A DNA stretch of 45,645 nt, taken from the NCBI GenBank assembly GCA_024685655.1, contig JAIKVO010000114.1, positions 1-45,645 of the forward strand, in the 5' to 3' direction. Shown here one piece after another: positions 34,401 to 43,165 of the stretch. The translations under genes and the position numbers were made by a program. The notes below the pieces were generated by a model. It worked only from the letters and a program-made list of their open reading frames with translations, searched no databases and was not told the DNA's origin. The stretch is from Treponemataceae bacterium (lineage in GTDB: Bacteria > Spirochaetota > Spirochaetia > Treponematales > Treponemataceae). The first letter of the stretch is position 1. The number at the start of each line of letters is the position of its first letter.

Positions 34401-37163
34401 CATTTCCGGCAGAGACACTACAAAAGTAGAAGTATTTTTGTTTCCGTAGCGCACAACACCATCATCGAATACTGTACGGGCCTCTATTGTCCACGAATAT
34501 TTTCCTTCTTTTATGATGTCGCCGAAATTCACCGAATAAGAAGTATTCGGACTTGGAATATCAGCAGAAGCAAGAACATCACCGTCTTCATTCGTCAAAG
34601 TGAAAATATATTTTGTCGCATAAAGAACAGGCCGCCATGTGAAAGTGATATTGAGCGTTCTGTCAAAATAGGCTGTGCTGAAAACATCCGTCTTCAAAGG
34701 AGAGCTCTGAACAGGAGCATCCATAGGCGGTATTTTATTGACCTTGAAGTTACGCACCTGTTTGGACGATACATCAAGATCATCATATGAAATACCACGA
34801 ACTGTCCAGAAATAAGAACCTTCATACAGACGCGGCATAGTTGTCTTACGCTCAGGATTCGAAACAGAAGCAACTACGTTCTCAGCAGAAACTTTATCTT
34901 TATAGATGAGAAGCTCAGATTCATTCAGCTCGTCTATAGATTCCCACTCCATATCAGGTGGGTACATAACTATATCAAGACCTTCGAACGTCGTATTGTC
35001 TGACGGAGCAGAAAGCGTTATTGGCTTCAAAATACGCAAGAAGAACGAGTATTTTCCAAGCAAACCGACCGATCTGGACTTTGTATCCGTTTCTTCTCGG
35101 AATGCCTGTACCGTCCAATAAATCGTTCTTTCATCAAGACCGGCGAATGAAACATATTCTGTAAAATCGCTGCTACCATCATCTTCTATATATGTATTCT
35201 CATAGAGCACCTCGCTCGTGTCTTCCGAACCATAAACACGAAGCTGATAATAATCAGCAGTTTCCACAGGCTTCCAAGAAAGAGCAATAGTCCTGTTTTC
35301 ATTTACAACAACACGGCTGCCGTCCTCTGGTGTATTACATACCGCAGCAGGAAGCGGACCTTCTATAACAAAGTTGACCGGATCAGATGTAAACACTCCG
35401 GCATCAGTTGTTGTAACGATACGCCAGTAATAGTTGCCGACATCAAGATCTATTCCAGATGTTGTCGTATTCTTCGTTACAAAAGAGTGCACTATGTTTT
35501 TGAAAGAAGAATCAGTCGCGAACTGAACTTCCATTTCTGAACCAAGGTTCGACTTCCACACAAAATTTGTATCACGCAGACGTGTTGAAGAAAGCGTATA
35601 TCCCTCGCTTGGGAATAGCGGTTTTTGTGATATTTCGGAATCCATCGCCATAAACGGATTCTTTTCTGACCAGACTTTGTTGCCTTCTACGTCCGACATT
35701 TCGACCGACCATTTCCAGCTTCCGTTTCCGATATTAACTGTTGAAGTATCGAGCGAGAAGTAGTTGGAGCTGACAGTCTCCGTAATAGATGAGCCATAAG
35801 CCGGTGAATCAGGAGTTATTGTGATTGTATACGAAGATGCTTCCGGATTATCACGCCATGAGAACAATATATTCTGAGGTTCTGTTCCCGCAGAACCAGG
35901 TACTTTCGTACTTACGACTGCTCCTGATTTTGGAACGAGCAGCTCAGGCGGCTGTAATGCACCGCTTTTCTCAATGGAGAATGAATATACATCAGACGGA
36001 TGCGAGAAACCGATATTATTGATTGTATAATAAGGAGTTACACGCCAATACCATTTTCCTTCCTCAAGCGTCGTAACGATACTGGAATTCTGCTGGACTC
36101 TCTGTGAAATAACAGGATTCTCCATACGCTCATTGTCAGCAACTTCGAAAGCATATGTTGAGGATCGCTCGCTTTCAGACCATATAAAACGTATTGAAGG
36201 CTTAACAGAACGATAATGCGCCGTATAATTCTGAACAGGGGCAACAGCATCAGGTGACTTTGTATTGTAGATAGTGATTTTTCCGTTCAGGCTCTCATTG
36301 CCACAAATCATACGCCAATAATGAGTTCCAGAAGAAAACGACAAAGTTGCTTCATCTATATCAACGAAGTCATATGATTCTCTAACAGTGGTGAAAGCTT
36401 TCGTATCAGACAGCTCAAGCTTTACATCCAAACCTTCCGAATTCCAATGGAAAGGAATTGAAATAAGCTCGCCCTCAAAATTTAAGTATTTAGATTCTGG
36501 ATCCGGGGAAAGGACGGAAAGCATTTTGCGGACAACTTTACCATCGCCTTTCATTTCAGCAATTTCACCGACTTCAAGATCAACAGCCTGATCTCCAGTA
36601 GTCAACGCTGCAGAACCAGATTGAACCTGAACACGCAAGCCTTCATCCTTAGCTTGCGAAGATGCTCCTCCAGAAGAGTCTCCAGCAGACGACATTACTG
36701 AACTTGCCGTTACGGAAGCACCTTTCACAACATCAACGACGGACGAACCAGACGTAATCGTAAGTCCGCTGTCTGAAGTCTGTACAGAAATCTGTCCACC
36801 AGAGAAATCTACAGCAGTACCACCGACACTGTTAAGCGAAACACGCGCCATAGTATTCTCGCTCAGGTCCATTATGTTTCCGTCGTTGAAATAGATAGTC
36901 GCTTCGGAAAAATCAGCAGTTCTGATCGTATCACCATTATAGACAGGTGAATTCTGACGAAGACGATCCCAAACAAGATTATCCGAGAATTTTCGCTGAG
37001 CAGTATTATATTTGAATGATATTGTCGCTATCGGCTCTTCGTTCATTTTTACAAGCGTCTTGTTCAGCTCCTTCCAGAACTGCCAGACGCTCAGGGCGGA
37101 ACCCGCAAGACAAACAAGTATGACTAAAACATCAACTAGCCGTGACTTTGTTTTCTTCTGCAT
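31422..37163 (-). CDS. giant FecR-domain protein with about ten long Fn3-like repeats
   Basis: The 1913-residue protein has one N-terminal membrane segment (about 12-30), then a FecR domain (about 45-215; V-Y-N-G-D-T-I-R-T... I-Y-F-N-D-G). Several shorter Fn3-like units follow to about 810. From there to the C-terminus (DNA 34724 to about 31450) run ten repeats of about 108 residues. Each has a core like F-x-W-x-x-V-x-Y-A-D-E-Y-V-F-T-L, then a G-E-Y-x-W-T-V-E-A-R-S strand and Q-x-G-K. The repeats are similar but not identical, so they are old. The related T. pallidum Tp0483 is reported to bind fibronectin (from memory). It is probably periplasmic, with the chain spanning towards the outer membrane. 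Its start overlaps the cyclase gene by 32 bases. Confidence 0.85.
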   Translation of the reverse strand: MQKKTKSRLVDVLVILVCLAGSALSVWQFWKELNKTLVKMNEEPIATISFKYNTAQRKFSDNLVWDRLRQNSPVYNGDTIRTADFSEATIYFNDGNIMDLSENTMARVSLNSVGGTAVDFSGGQISVQTSDSGLTITSGSSVVDVVKGASVTASSVMSSAGDSSGGASSQAKDEGLRVQVQSGSAALTTGDQAVDLEVGEIAEMKGDGKVVRKMLSVLSPDPESKYLNFEGELISIPFHWNSEGLDVKLELSDTKAFTTVRESYDFVDIDEATLSFSSGTHYWRMICGNESLNGKITIYNTKSPDAVAPVQNYTAHYRSVKPSIRFIWSESERSSTYAFEVADNERMENPVISQRVQQNSSIVTTLEEGKWYWRVTPYYTINNIGFSHPSDVYSFSIEKSGALQPPELLVPKSGAVVSTKVPGSAGTEPQNILFSWRDNPEASSYTITITPDSPAYGSSITETVSSNYFSLDTSTVNIGNGSWKWSVEMSDVEGNKVWSEKNPFMAMDSEISQKPLFPSEGYTLSSTRLRDTNFVWKSNLGSEMEVQFATDSSFKNIVHSFVTKNTTTSGIDLDVGNYYWRIVTTTDAGVFTSDPVNFVIEGPLPAAVCNTPEDGSRVVVNENRTIALSWKPVETADYYQLRVYGSEDTSEVLYENTYIEDDGSSDFTEYVSFAGLDERTIYWTVQAFREETDTKSRSVGLLGKYSFFLRILKPITLSAPSDNTTFEGLDIVMYPPDMEWESIDELNESELLIYKDKVSAENVVASVSNPERKTTMPRLYEGSYFWTVRGISYDDLDVSSKQVRNFKVNKIPPMDAPVQSSPLKTDVFSTAYFDRTLNITFTWRPVLYATKYIFTLTNEDGDVLASADIPSPNTSYSVNFGDIIKEGKYSWTIEARTVFDDGVVRYGNKNTSTFVVSLPEMDAPVKDPVGSANILDENVYHRDKSIKFSWQSVPFADEYVFTLKNAHDTVITKEFMKSRNAVAASRNTVPDTYFVFTDVKSLEPGEYKWSVEARNYINGKMMQSGKTEESSFSIIVNNMPAPTKNSPYAGKVFGNELFEADNGLYFSWQPVEFADDYVFSLYDLDDKLMTEQVITGTEYTYTDLESFGKSKYSWTVEARSYLNGKLLQHGNVKKTQFEIYLPDLNPPEKISPTPEYILDAGFFINDMDLEFEWNKIRYADEYILTVTDPDGEIIRETSINDADGNTPLVYQIPSGQLLKHGEYKWTVEALSHYHGELLQNGKKEESTFSVVIPDLDAPVALLPVPETVLSTPFYNKDEPLGFGWEDVPLADEYVFTLYNPDGNAILEQSVSETSVYVDAENLLNEGEYTWTVEARSHYRGEVFQYGKKEDHNFAVSLPNLNPTKDATPVSGTVLGMPFFRKNEPLEFSWAAVQYADDYLFTLYNPDGVVVLKQTVEETSISVDANSFVSVGEYSWTIEARSHFRDRILQHGIISKIRFSTDIPRLNTPALSSPSENTEYGASYFKKEESQKFKWKSVEYADEYVFRLVGSDGRLVAESVLPADTFDVTLDTELFSYEGDYTWSVEAKSYFRNKVLQTSEVAERKFAVVMPPLDIPADRLPADENKYGIELFKRDGAINFSWKTVDSADRYVFCVRKSDGTVVVETIIPSDAADRKGVVRYNADSSLFTSEDVYTWSVDAQVIYKERIIQTSGEALNSFIVSLSAPPAPEIVSADPFLIDAGFIDANDTVSLEWGPVEYADEYIIRMYNTDGSEKNTITVPSTQQLCSVLPISDFFTDGSYSWNVEACIRFEGEPFLFSNKAESSVNVVLPDMYKPVVLSPEQNDVLDTSYFRQSREIQFSWEPVPYATSYHLDFFGTDGGFLMSRNLSSDETEVSFDDLTRLEPGTFRWTVKAIYSKNDVVLVDGEVMESEFKIKLPTLKAPTVDNTGRLYGN

Positions 37164-39228
37164 CAAGGTTCACTCCGCCGAAATCCGGTGTCGGGATTCC
37201 AAGCAACTTTCTTACTTCTGCCAAAGTCTTAGGACCGTTCGGACCAACAGACTTCTCACAATCCGAATCAACTACGAAATTCGGATCACCTGCTTTAAAG
37301 AATGCTTCTATATCAAATTGCGGCATATTAACAACGCCGTAGAAATGTTGTTTTCCTTTACCTTTGACTTCAAACGTTACAGGAATAACCTCAACAATAA
37401 TCTCATCTTTTTTGTTTTCTTCCTTAATAGTAAAATTGTTGAATTCACTCTTTATGAAGTCATATTTAAGAAGATTATATGTATCCTCGGTGATAAGAAC
37501 ATCGGTACCACAAGGTTTGTTAGAACTTTCTGTACGAGAAGCAAGGTTTACCGCATCACCGATAGACGTGAATTCCAGTTTGTCGTATGAACCCATAAAT
37601 CCAACGGTCGCGCGACCGGAGTTAAGACCGCATCCGATTCTGATATGCGGCTTGTACTTTGCACGAGGCTCCTTTTCATGAGCTTTCGTGAATGCCTCAG
37701 CCTCTTTGTTATACTGCATCAACGCGTAGCGCATAGCTATTGTTCCACGAATAGCGTTTATAGCATCTGCCTTGACATGAGCCTCATGTTTTTTCTTGAG
37801 TTCCTGTTTCAGCGGATTATTGTCCGGCATATCCTCATACTCAAGGCTGTCATCGCGAAGAACGCCCCACACAGCCATTACAGCGTCACCCTCAAACTTA
37901 TCGACGTTACCGCCAGTAAGCGTAATACAGTTGACCATACGGCTCATATAGTCGTTCAAGAATCCAATAATCTCACGCGGAGAATCATTGCCAAAACGCT
38001 TGTTGAAACCGTCACTTATTGCAGTGAATCCGCGAATATCACTGAAGAAGATCGTAACATCCTTAAGATGCGGTTCAAAATTTATTTCCTTACGGACAAT
38101 AGCTTTAGCAACACCTTTATTCGTAAGTTTACTGACGGTATTAAGAATATTCTGCTCATTCTTAGTACTCTCGAACAGAACACCGATTTCATCACCACGC
38201 TTTGTAGTCAGTTTATCGAAAAGCGGAGTCTCAAAATTACCCTGATTGATTTCATCAGCAATATCAGTAAGCAGAGAAAGAGGCTTACTGAGTGTCTTTG
38301 AATAGAAGAAAATGAACATAATCGCCAAGAAAAGAACGGCGATTGCCAAGTATATGTTCAATAAAGTCTGGTTAGTAACCGATTTAAGCGCGACCTCTTT
38401 TTCGATCGTCGTAAGAACACCGATATCAGCAGTAGCAATCTTACAATATGAGCCGAAATACTCTTTTCCATCTTCCCCAGAGAAAAGAACCTGCCTGTTT
38501 TCGTCATTGTTCGCGCGCATAATCTGCACAAGCGGATATTTTGCCATACTCGCACCGGCTTTAGTAAGCTCAATGTCTGAATGAACAAGAAGGTCACCGT
38601 CGTGGTTTATCATAAAAGAAACGCTTGCGGAGCCTGTACCAAAAGTGTCCGAAAGCAAGCTGCTCGTAAAAAAGATTATGGCGGTCTCGTTGAGACCGCC
38701 TTCACGCCACGGATAAAGCATGACGAGAACAGGAATACCGAAAGAAGGAGCCCCATTCAGAACGAAAGACTCTCCATTTTCGGAGCGCATCACTTCATCA
38801 CTATGCAAGGAAATAAAATCATCAACCAGAGAAGGCTCGATTTCATTTGATACGAAGAATCTGTTGTTTACAAGATTTTTATTGCCAGGAACTACAACAG
38901 CAGCGATATTCTGGTTGCGTTCGAAAAAGTATGCCGAAGTCTGCCGCATAAGCATACCAGATGAACCAGCGGCGTTGAGCATATCAAGCATAAGAAAAAC
39001 GCTCGACCGGATTGACGACAATTCGTTCTCTACGGTAGTAGCGGCTTTCATGGTGGTACTAAAGTTGTTTTCCTCAGTCGTTACCTGAAGATCCGCACTC
39101 ATGAAATAGCTTACAAGGAAAGTTACAGCTCCAAGTGAAGCAACAACAAGAACCGATATGATGAATATAAGCTTTAAACCGATTGAAAATCTTACGCCTC
39201 TAGTCTTTTTCTCTGGTACGTTTTTCAC
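37132..39228 (-). CDS. membrane class III adenylate/guanylate cyclase (sensor-HAMP-cyclase)
   Basis: The protein has a membrane segment near residue 20-40, a Cache-like extracytoplasmic sensor of about 240 residues, a second membrane segment, and a HAMP region ending in F-E-T-P-L-F. The C-terminal class III cyclase has F-F-S-D-I-R-G-F-T (metal Asp, about residue 394), G-G-N-V-D-K-F-E-G-D-A-V-M-A-V-W (second metal Asp), and R-A-T-V-G-F-M-G near the transition-state residues. It should make cAMP in response to an outside signal. The frame begins with TTG at 39240, but the GTG at 39228 has GGAG six bases upstream and is preferred (698 residues). It leads a three-gene operon with the FecR protein and barrel. 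Confidence 0.9.
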   Translation of the reverse strand: MKNVPEKKTRGVRFSIGLKLIFIISVLVVASLGAVTFLVSYFMSADLQVTTEENNFSTTMKAATTVENELSSIRSSVFLMLDMLNAAGSSGMLMRQTSAYFFERNQNIAAVVVPGNKNLVNNRFFVSNEIEPSLVDDFISLHSDEVMRSENGESFVLNGAPSFGIPVLVMLYPWREGGLNETAIIFFTSSLLSDTFGTGSASVSFMINHDGDLLVHSDIELTKAGASMAKYPLVQIMRANNDENRQVLFSGEDGKEYFGSYCKIATADIGVLTTIEKEVALKSVTNQTLLNIYLAIAVLFLAIMFIFFYSKTLSKPLSLLTDIADEINQGNFETPLFDKLTTKRGDEIGVLFESTKNEQNILNTVSKLTNKGVAKAIVRKEINFEPHLKDVTIFFSDIRGFTAISDGFNKRFGNDSPREIIGFLNDYMSRMVNCITLTGGNVDKFEGDAVMAVWGVLRDDSLEYEDMPDNNPLKQELKKKHEAHVKADAINAIRGTIAMRYALMQYNKEAEAFTKAHEKEPRAKYKPHIRIGCGLNSGRATVGFMGSYDKLEFTSIGDAVNLASRTESSNKPCGTDVLITEDTYNLLKYDFIKSEFNNFTIKEENKKDEIIVEVIPVTFEVKGKGKQHFYGVVNMPQFDIEAFFKAGDPNFVVDSDCEKSVGPNGPKTLAEVRKLLGIPTPDFGGVNLDAEENKVTAS

Positions 39229-39249
39229 ATGATTCTCCAAATTTATTCT

Positions 39250-39277
39250 ATTATATCCGATTTATAATAAAATACAA
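39250..39277 (-). promoter_or_regulatory. promoter of the cyclase-FecR-barrel operon
   Basis: On the minus strand -35 TTGTAT (39277-39272) and -10 TATAAT (39255-39250) are 16 bases apart. The transcript would begin about 15 bases before the start codon. Confidence 0.65.
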
Positions 39278-39574
39278 CGAAAAAGCGGAATTTTTTATGT
39301 CTTTTTTATATCTTTTATCAAAAATGTCAACAATACAAGCACGATTTATAACATCGCAGTTTCAAAAACCCATTTAAATACTGATATTTTTTAGAGATTT
39401 ATTATATTTTTGGGTGTTTCTTTTATCGGGAAAATGTATTATGATATTTGCATCAGACTGACAACGCAGATACAATCTGAGCACCTTCAACATACTGTGG
39501 CATGACTAAAAGCTTAAGAACTGTTCTGAGCTTCAGTTTCCTGAACTATTTTACGCTCAAACCAAGGAAGTACA
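39278..39574. other. AT-rich divergent intergenic region
   Basis: About 300 bases separate the divergent cyclase operon and chemoreceptor gene. A TATTATGAT near 39440 may belong to the chemoreceptor promoter, but no good -35 is present. A TGGCATG word near 39500 does not fit sigma-54 spacing. Otherwise I see nothing in it. Confidence 0.4.
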
Positions 39575-41200
39575 ATGGAAACAAACCACCGTCTAGATAG
39601 GTTTTACCCCAACAAAGAAAAATTCGACACGTTTTCAATCCGTGAAAAAGAACAACTTTCACTCCTTATAGGCTCAAATCTTGTGTTCATGGTTATGTTC
39701 ACACTGTTCGGAATAGCACTTTTCCTGTTCCAATATCCACTCATCGGCGGCGGTGCTGTTCTGCTCCTTGCTTTCTTCTCAGTTTCGCTCATTTTCATTA
39801 AGCAAGGACACATCCATAGAGGGGCTTGGACAACGACATTCGCCATCGTCTTGGTCACTTTTGTGGTGTGTTTCGGAGCTCCGTTCAAAGAAACGAATTT
39901 TCTTCCGTACCGTGACGCGTGCTTCATCGCCGTAATGTCTGTATGCAACTACGTTATATCTTTGCGCAGACGACAATTGTACAGTTTCTTCGGATTCATA
40001 ATCATAATATGGTTTCTTGCAAATGTTCTGATTTATAAGCCACTTTACGTTCTTGATCTGAACGCTTGTATCATGAACATAGTAATCTGTTCTCTCGGAA
40101 TAATAACCGCGAATATAGCAATCCTGCTTTATGACAACTTCACCAGGAACGTTGTTGCAAGGGCCGCGGAAGACGAGAAAAAATCAACACAGGCGTTGCA
40201 AAAACTTTCCAATCTTATCAGCGAAACTAAAGAGGGGCTTGATATAGGAAAGAAACTTTCCGCCTCCACCGAGAAAGCGAACGTAAACGTAGAAGAAATC
40301 CGCAACTTGTACCGGTTTATAAACAAAGAAGCAATAGGCTTGAGCAAAGAGGCAGTGACGATAAAGGATTCCAGCTTCCAGATAAACGACAGAGCAGAGA
40401 AAATGCGCATGAGCGCACAGGATCAGAGCAAATCGATAACACAAACATCCGCAGCTCTGACGGAGATGTCGTCAAGCCTTACGAATATAAGCGGAATAGC
40501 GTCTCAACAGCGAGCAGGAATGGATTCTATTATTCGCGGGCTCGATTCACAGATGGCACTGATGCAACAGCTCGTTGAGGATGTCCGGCAAGTCAAAGAA
40601 TCTTCTGGCAAAGTTTCTAACTTTGTCCAGGCGGTAAATAACATAGCAGCACAAACAGGATTGCTCGCAATGAATGCGTCAATTGAGGCGGCTCATGCAG
40701 GTACGCTTGGCAAGGGATTTTCCGTCATCGCACAAGAAATCCGCAAACTGTCCGAAGAAACTACAAAAAACGCGCAGAACATAACGGACACTCTGCAAGC
40801 GAACGAAGAGATTGTAAACACCACAACATCTTCTGTGACAGCATTCTCTGAACACACAAAAGCCACGACACAGGAACTCAGAAATACGATAAACGTAATA
40901 GAAGAGATTCTTTCGGGCATTTCAGAGATTGATGCAGGTACACGCGATGTTATGAATTCTATAACGCACATTGTTGATGATTCTGTGACAAACACGAAGC
41001 TTGCGGATGGCGTCGCACATGAGATAATACAGCAGAACGCGGCTTTGCAGAATATTTCATCGGGAACGGAGCAGCTTCAGACAAAAGTGAGCAGCTTGGA
41101 AGGGCTTTTACGCAATATACGAAGCGCAATTGATGAAATAGACAAGAATGCGGCAGCAAACGAGCAGGTTGCAGCAAAGATATCTGGCGCATTAAACTAA
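39575..41200 (+). CDS. methyl-accepting chemotaxis protein with multi-pass membrane sensor
   Basis: The 541-residue protein begins with about six membrane segments (residues about 30-190) instead of a periplasmic ligand domain, and no HAMP domain follows. The cytoplasmic part (about 200-541) is a chemoreceptor signalling coiled coil with its tip near 358-380: A-A-Q-T-G-L-L-A-M-N-A-S-I-E-A-A-H-A-G. The canonical Asn of the Q-T-N word is Gly here. Such receptors may sense membrane state, hydrophobic molecules or energy; that is inference. AAGGAAG precedes the ATG at good spacing. Confidence 0.92.
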   Translation: METNHRLDRFYPNKEKFDTFSIREKEQLSLLIGSNLVFMVMFTLFGIALFLFQYPLIGGGAVLLLAFFSVSLIFIKQGHIHRGAWTTTFAIVLVTFVVCFGAPFKETNFLPYRDACFIAVMSVCNYVISLRRRQLYSFFGFIIIIWFLANVLIYKPLYVLDLNACIMNIVICSLGIITANIAILLYDNFTRNVVARAAEDEKKSTQALQKLSNLISETKEGLDIGKKLSASTEKANVNVEEIRNLYRFINKEAIGLSKEAVTIKDSSFQINDRAEKMRMSAQDQSKSITQTSAALTEMSSSLTNISGIASQQRAGMDSIIRGLDSQMALMQQLVEDVRQVKESSGKVSNFVQAVNNIAAQTGLLAMNASIEAAHAGTLGKGFSVIAQEIRKLSEETTKNAQNITDTLQANEEIVNTTTSSVTAFSEHTKATTQELRNTINVIEEILSGISEIDAGTRDVMNSITHIVDDSVTNTKLADGVAHEIIQQNAALQNISSGTEQLQTKVSSLEGLLRNIRSAIDEIDKNAAANEQVAAKISGALN

Positions 41201-41208
41201 TGCGCCAG
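41184..41208 (+). terminator. 11-bp perfect hairpin across the chemoreceptor stop codon
   Basis: CTGGCGCATTA and TAATGCGCCAG form a perfect 11-bp stem with the loop AAC, and the TAA stop codon opens the second arm. No T-run follows, so it may block 3' decay or be a weak terminator. Confidence 0.5.
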
Positions 41209-41245
41209 TTGTATAGGAATTGGATTATACGTGTTCGCTCGCGCG

Positions 41246-41324
41246 AGGGATTGTAGGGGCGGAACGTTCGGAGAGAGCGCATAGCGCGAACGACGAATGG
41301 AGCGCGGTTAGCGCGCAACCCCGA
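41246..41324 (+). repeat. dispersed repeat, copy 2 (family shared with 24471-24573)
   Basis: AGGGATTGTAGG (41246-41257) and GGAGCGCGGTTAG plus a CGCGCAACCCCGA tail (41299-41324) match copy 1 in order and orientation relative to each other. Short self-complementary words (GTTCG/CGAAC, GCGC-ATA-GCGC) between them suggest a folded RNA. It lies just upstream of the HD-GYP promoter. Confidence 0.7.
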
Positions 41325-41370
41325 AAAGCCCGGTTCGGCGCCCGAAAACATGAAACTAATCGCATTTGCG

Positions 41371-41399
41371 TTTACAACATGTAAAGTCTGATTTATAAT
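41371..41399 (+). promoter_or_regulatory. strong promoter for a near-leaderless HD-GYP transcript
   Basis: TTTACA (41371-41376) and TATAAT (41394-41399) are exactly 17 bases apart. The ATG begins only ten bases after the -10, so transcription should start about 2-3 bases before it. No ribosome binding site is present between them. Confidence 0.75.
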
Positions 41400-41408
41400 C
41401 AACTTATT

Positions 41409-43124
41409 ATGGAATTGTTTTACAACACTTGCTTCATTGTTTCGCTCGCGTTAATGGGTTTTTACGCTTTAATCTGGCACAAGCACTTTCCGGTCGTTTT
41501 CACGCTGATTTTTGCGTTCGTTCCGATTGCAAACTTAGGCACTCTTTATCAAGTGAACGCGCAGAATGTCCGCGAGGCGGTTCTGAGCATAAAAATCACG
41601 TATCTAGGGGCATCGTACCTGATTCTGTTCATAGTGCTGGCCATTTTTGACTTGTGCAAATTAAACCTAAAGGCTTGGATACGATACACGTTCATTTCCA
41701 TTACAACTGCATTTTTTCTTACAACACTTACAATTGGTATAATCCCTGTTTTTTATAAAGGAATTGAGATTCAGGAAATTAGCGGACATTTTGAAATTAT
41801 AAAACAATACGGGATTCTGCATTCGCTGTATTACGTCCACATTGCGCTGTATCTTTTAATCTCCATTATTGTAACAATTTACAGTATAAAAAACAAAAAA
41901 GATGTTTCAAACAGGATTCTTGCAATGCTGATGTTCTGTGAAGCTTCAACGGTTCTGTTATTTTTCGGAGGAAGATTGATAGGCAAAAACATCGAGCTTC
42001 TGCCGCTTTCGTACATCATAGACGAGATTCTGCTGCTTTTTATTATTCGACGGATAACTCTTTATAATGTATCAGATACAGCGATAGACACGATAATAAA
42101 AAACGGTGTTACAGGCTTTGTTTCCTTTGATGAGCGGTTCAACTATCTTGGCAGCAACGATATCGCGAAGATGGTTTTCCCGGCGCTTGCATCATTGCAG
42201 ATTGATGAATGCGCCGCAAAAAACGAAAATATCCGGGAAACATTGATAACGCGGATAAATGATTTTATTGCAGATGAGTCGAAAAAAAGTTTTTACACGG
42301 AGCTTGGCGACAAGATTTATCAGACTGATATAAGCAGGCTTTTCGACGGGCACAAAAACCGTGGCTTTTTGCTTTACATCCAGGACGATACGAAAGACCA
42401 GAAATATATCGCGCTGATTGATGACTTCAACGACAAGCTTCGCGACGAGGTAGCGCAAAAAACGAAGCATATTGTGGAAATGCACGATCAGCTGATTCTC
42501 AGCATGGCAGCGATGGTTGAAAGCCGCGACAACTCCACGGGCGGACACATCAAACGCACGAGCGATGTTGTAAAAATCCTGATTGATGAAATTCTGAAAG
42601 ACAAAGGCAGCAAGCTTTTAAAAGAAAATGACGGACAGCTTTCTCCTGAGTTCTGCCACAATTTGATAAAAGCGGCTCCTATGCATGATCTTGGGAAGAT
42701 TGCAGTAGATGATGCGATTTTGCGTAAACCAGGCAAATTTACACCGGAAGAATACTCGATAATGCAGACACATGCGGAAGAAGGAGCGAGAATCGTTCAT
42801 GAAATTCTGAAAGATACTGAAGACAACGCGTTTCATCAGATTGCAGAGAACGTGGCGCATTATCACCATGAAAGATGGGATGGATCCGGATATCCACGCG
42901 GTCTTAAAGGAGAAGAGATTCCGCTTGAGTCGCGTATCATGGCTGTTGCGGATGTATACGACGCGCTTGTCAGCAAAAGGTTTTATAAAGAAAAAATGAG
43001 TTTTACTCATGCGGACACGATAATGACTGAAGGTTTTGGGAAACACTTTGACTTGCAGCTAAAAAAATACTACATTACCGCGCGCCCCAGACTAGAAGCG
43101 TATTATTCAGAGTCGCAGCAGTAA
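41409..43124 (+). CDS. HD-GYP phosphodiesterase with N-terminal 7TM sensor
   Basis: The 571-residue protein has about seven membrane segments in residues 1-215 (7TM histidine-kinase-N-terminal type). A small PAS-like middle region follows (about 220-340), then an HD-GYP domain from about 360. His426-Asp427 (M-H-D-L-G-K-I) is the metal site, followed by H-H-E-R-W-D-G-S-G-Y-P with G494-Y-P and A-D-V-Y-D-A-L. HD-GYP domains degrade cyclic di-GMP, so this couples a membrane signal to lower c-di-GMP and possibly to motility. It ends convergently against a GntR operon across a large palindromic element. Translation probably uses a leaderless mRNA. Confidence 0.93.
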   Translation: MELFYNTCFIVSLALMGFYALIWHKHFPVVFTLIFAFVPIANLGTLYQVNAQNVREAVLSIKITYLGASYLILFIVLAIFDLCKLNLKAWIRYTFISITTAFFLTTLTIGIIPVFYKGIEIQEISGHFEIIKQYGILHSLYYVHIALYLLISIIVTIYSIKNKKDVSNRILAMLMFCEASTVLLFFGGRLIGKNIELLPLSYIIDEILLLFIIRRITLYNVSDTAIDTIIKNGVTGFVSFDERFNYLGSNDIAKMVFPALASLQIDECAAKNENIRETLITRINDFIADESKKSFYTELGDKIYQTDISRLFDGHKNRGFLLYIQDDTKDQKYIALIDDFNDKLRDEVAQKTKHIVEMHDQLILSMAAMVESRDNSTGGHIKRTSDVVKILIDEILKDKGSKLLKENDGQLSPEFCHNLIKAAPMHDLGKIAVDDAILRKPGKFTPEEYSIMQTHAEEGARIVHEILKDTEDNAFHQIAENVAHYHHERWDGSGYPRGLKGEEIPLESRIMAVADVYDALVSKRFYKEKMSFTHADTIMTEGFGKHFDLQLKKYYITARPRLEAYYSESQQ

Positions 43125-43165
43125 AATGCGCGGCTGTCACCAGCTTTTGCGCAGTATCACCAATA

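Noticed and set aside
39495-39525. Sigma-54 promoter before the second chemoreceptor
   Set aside because: TGGCATG and a later GC are present, but the GG-to-GC distance is 11 bases instead of 10 and the -12 box is poor.
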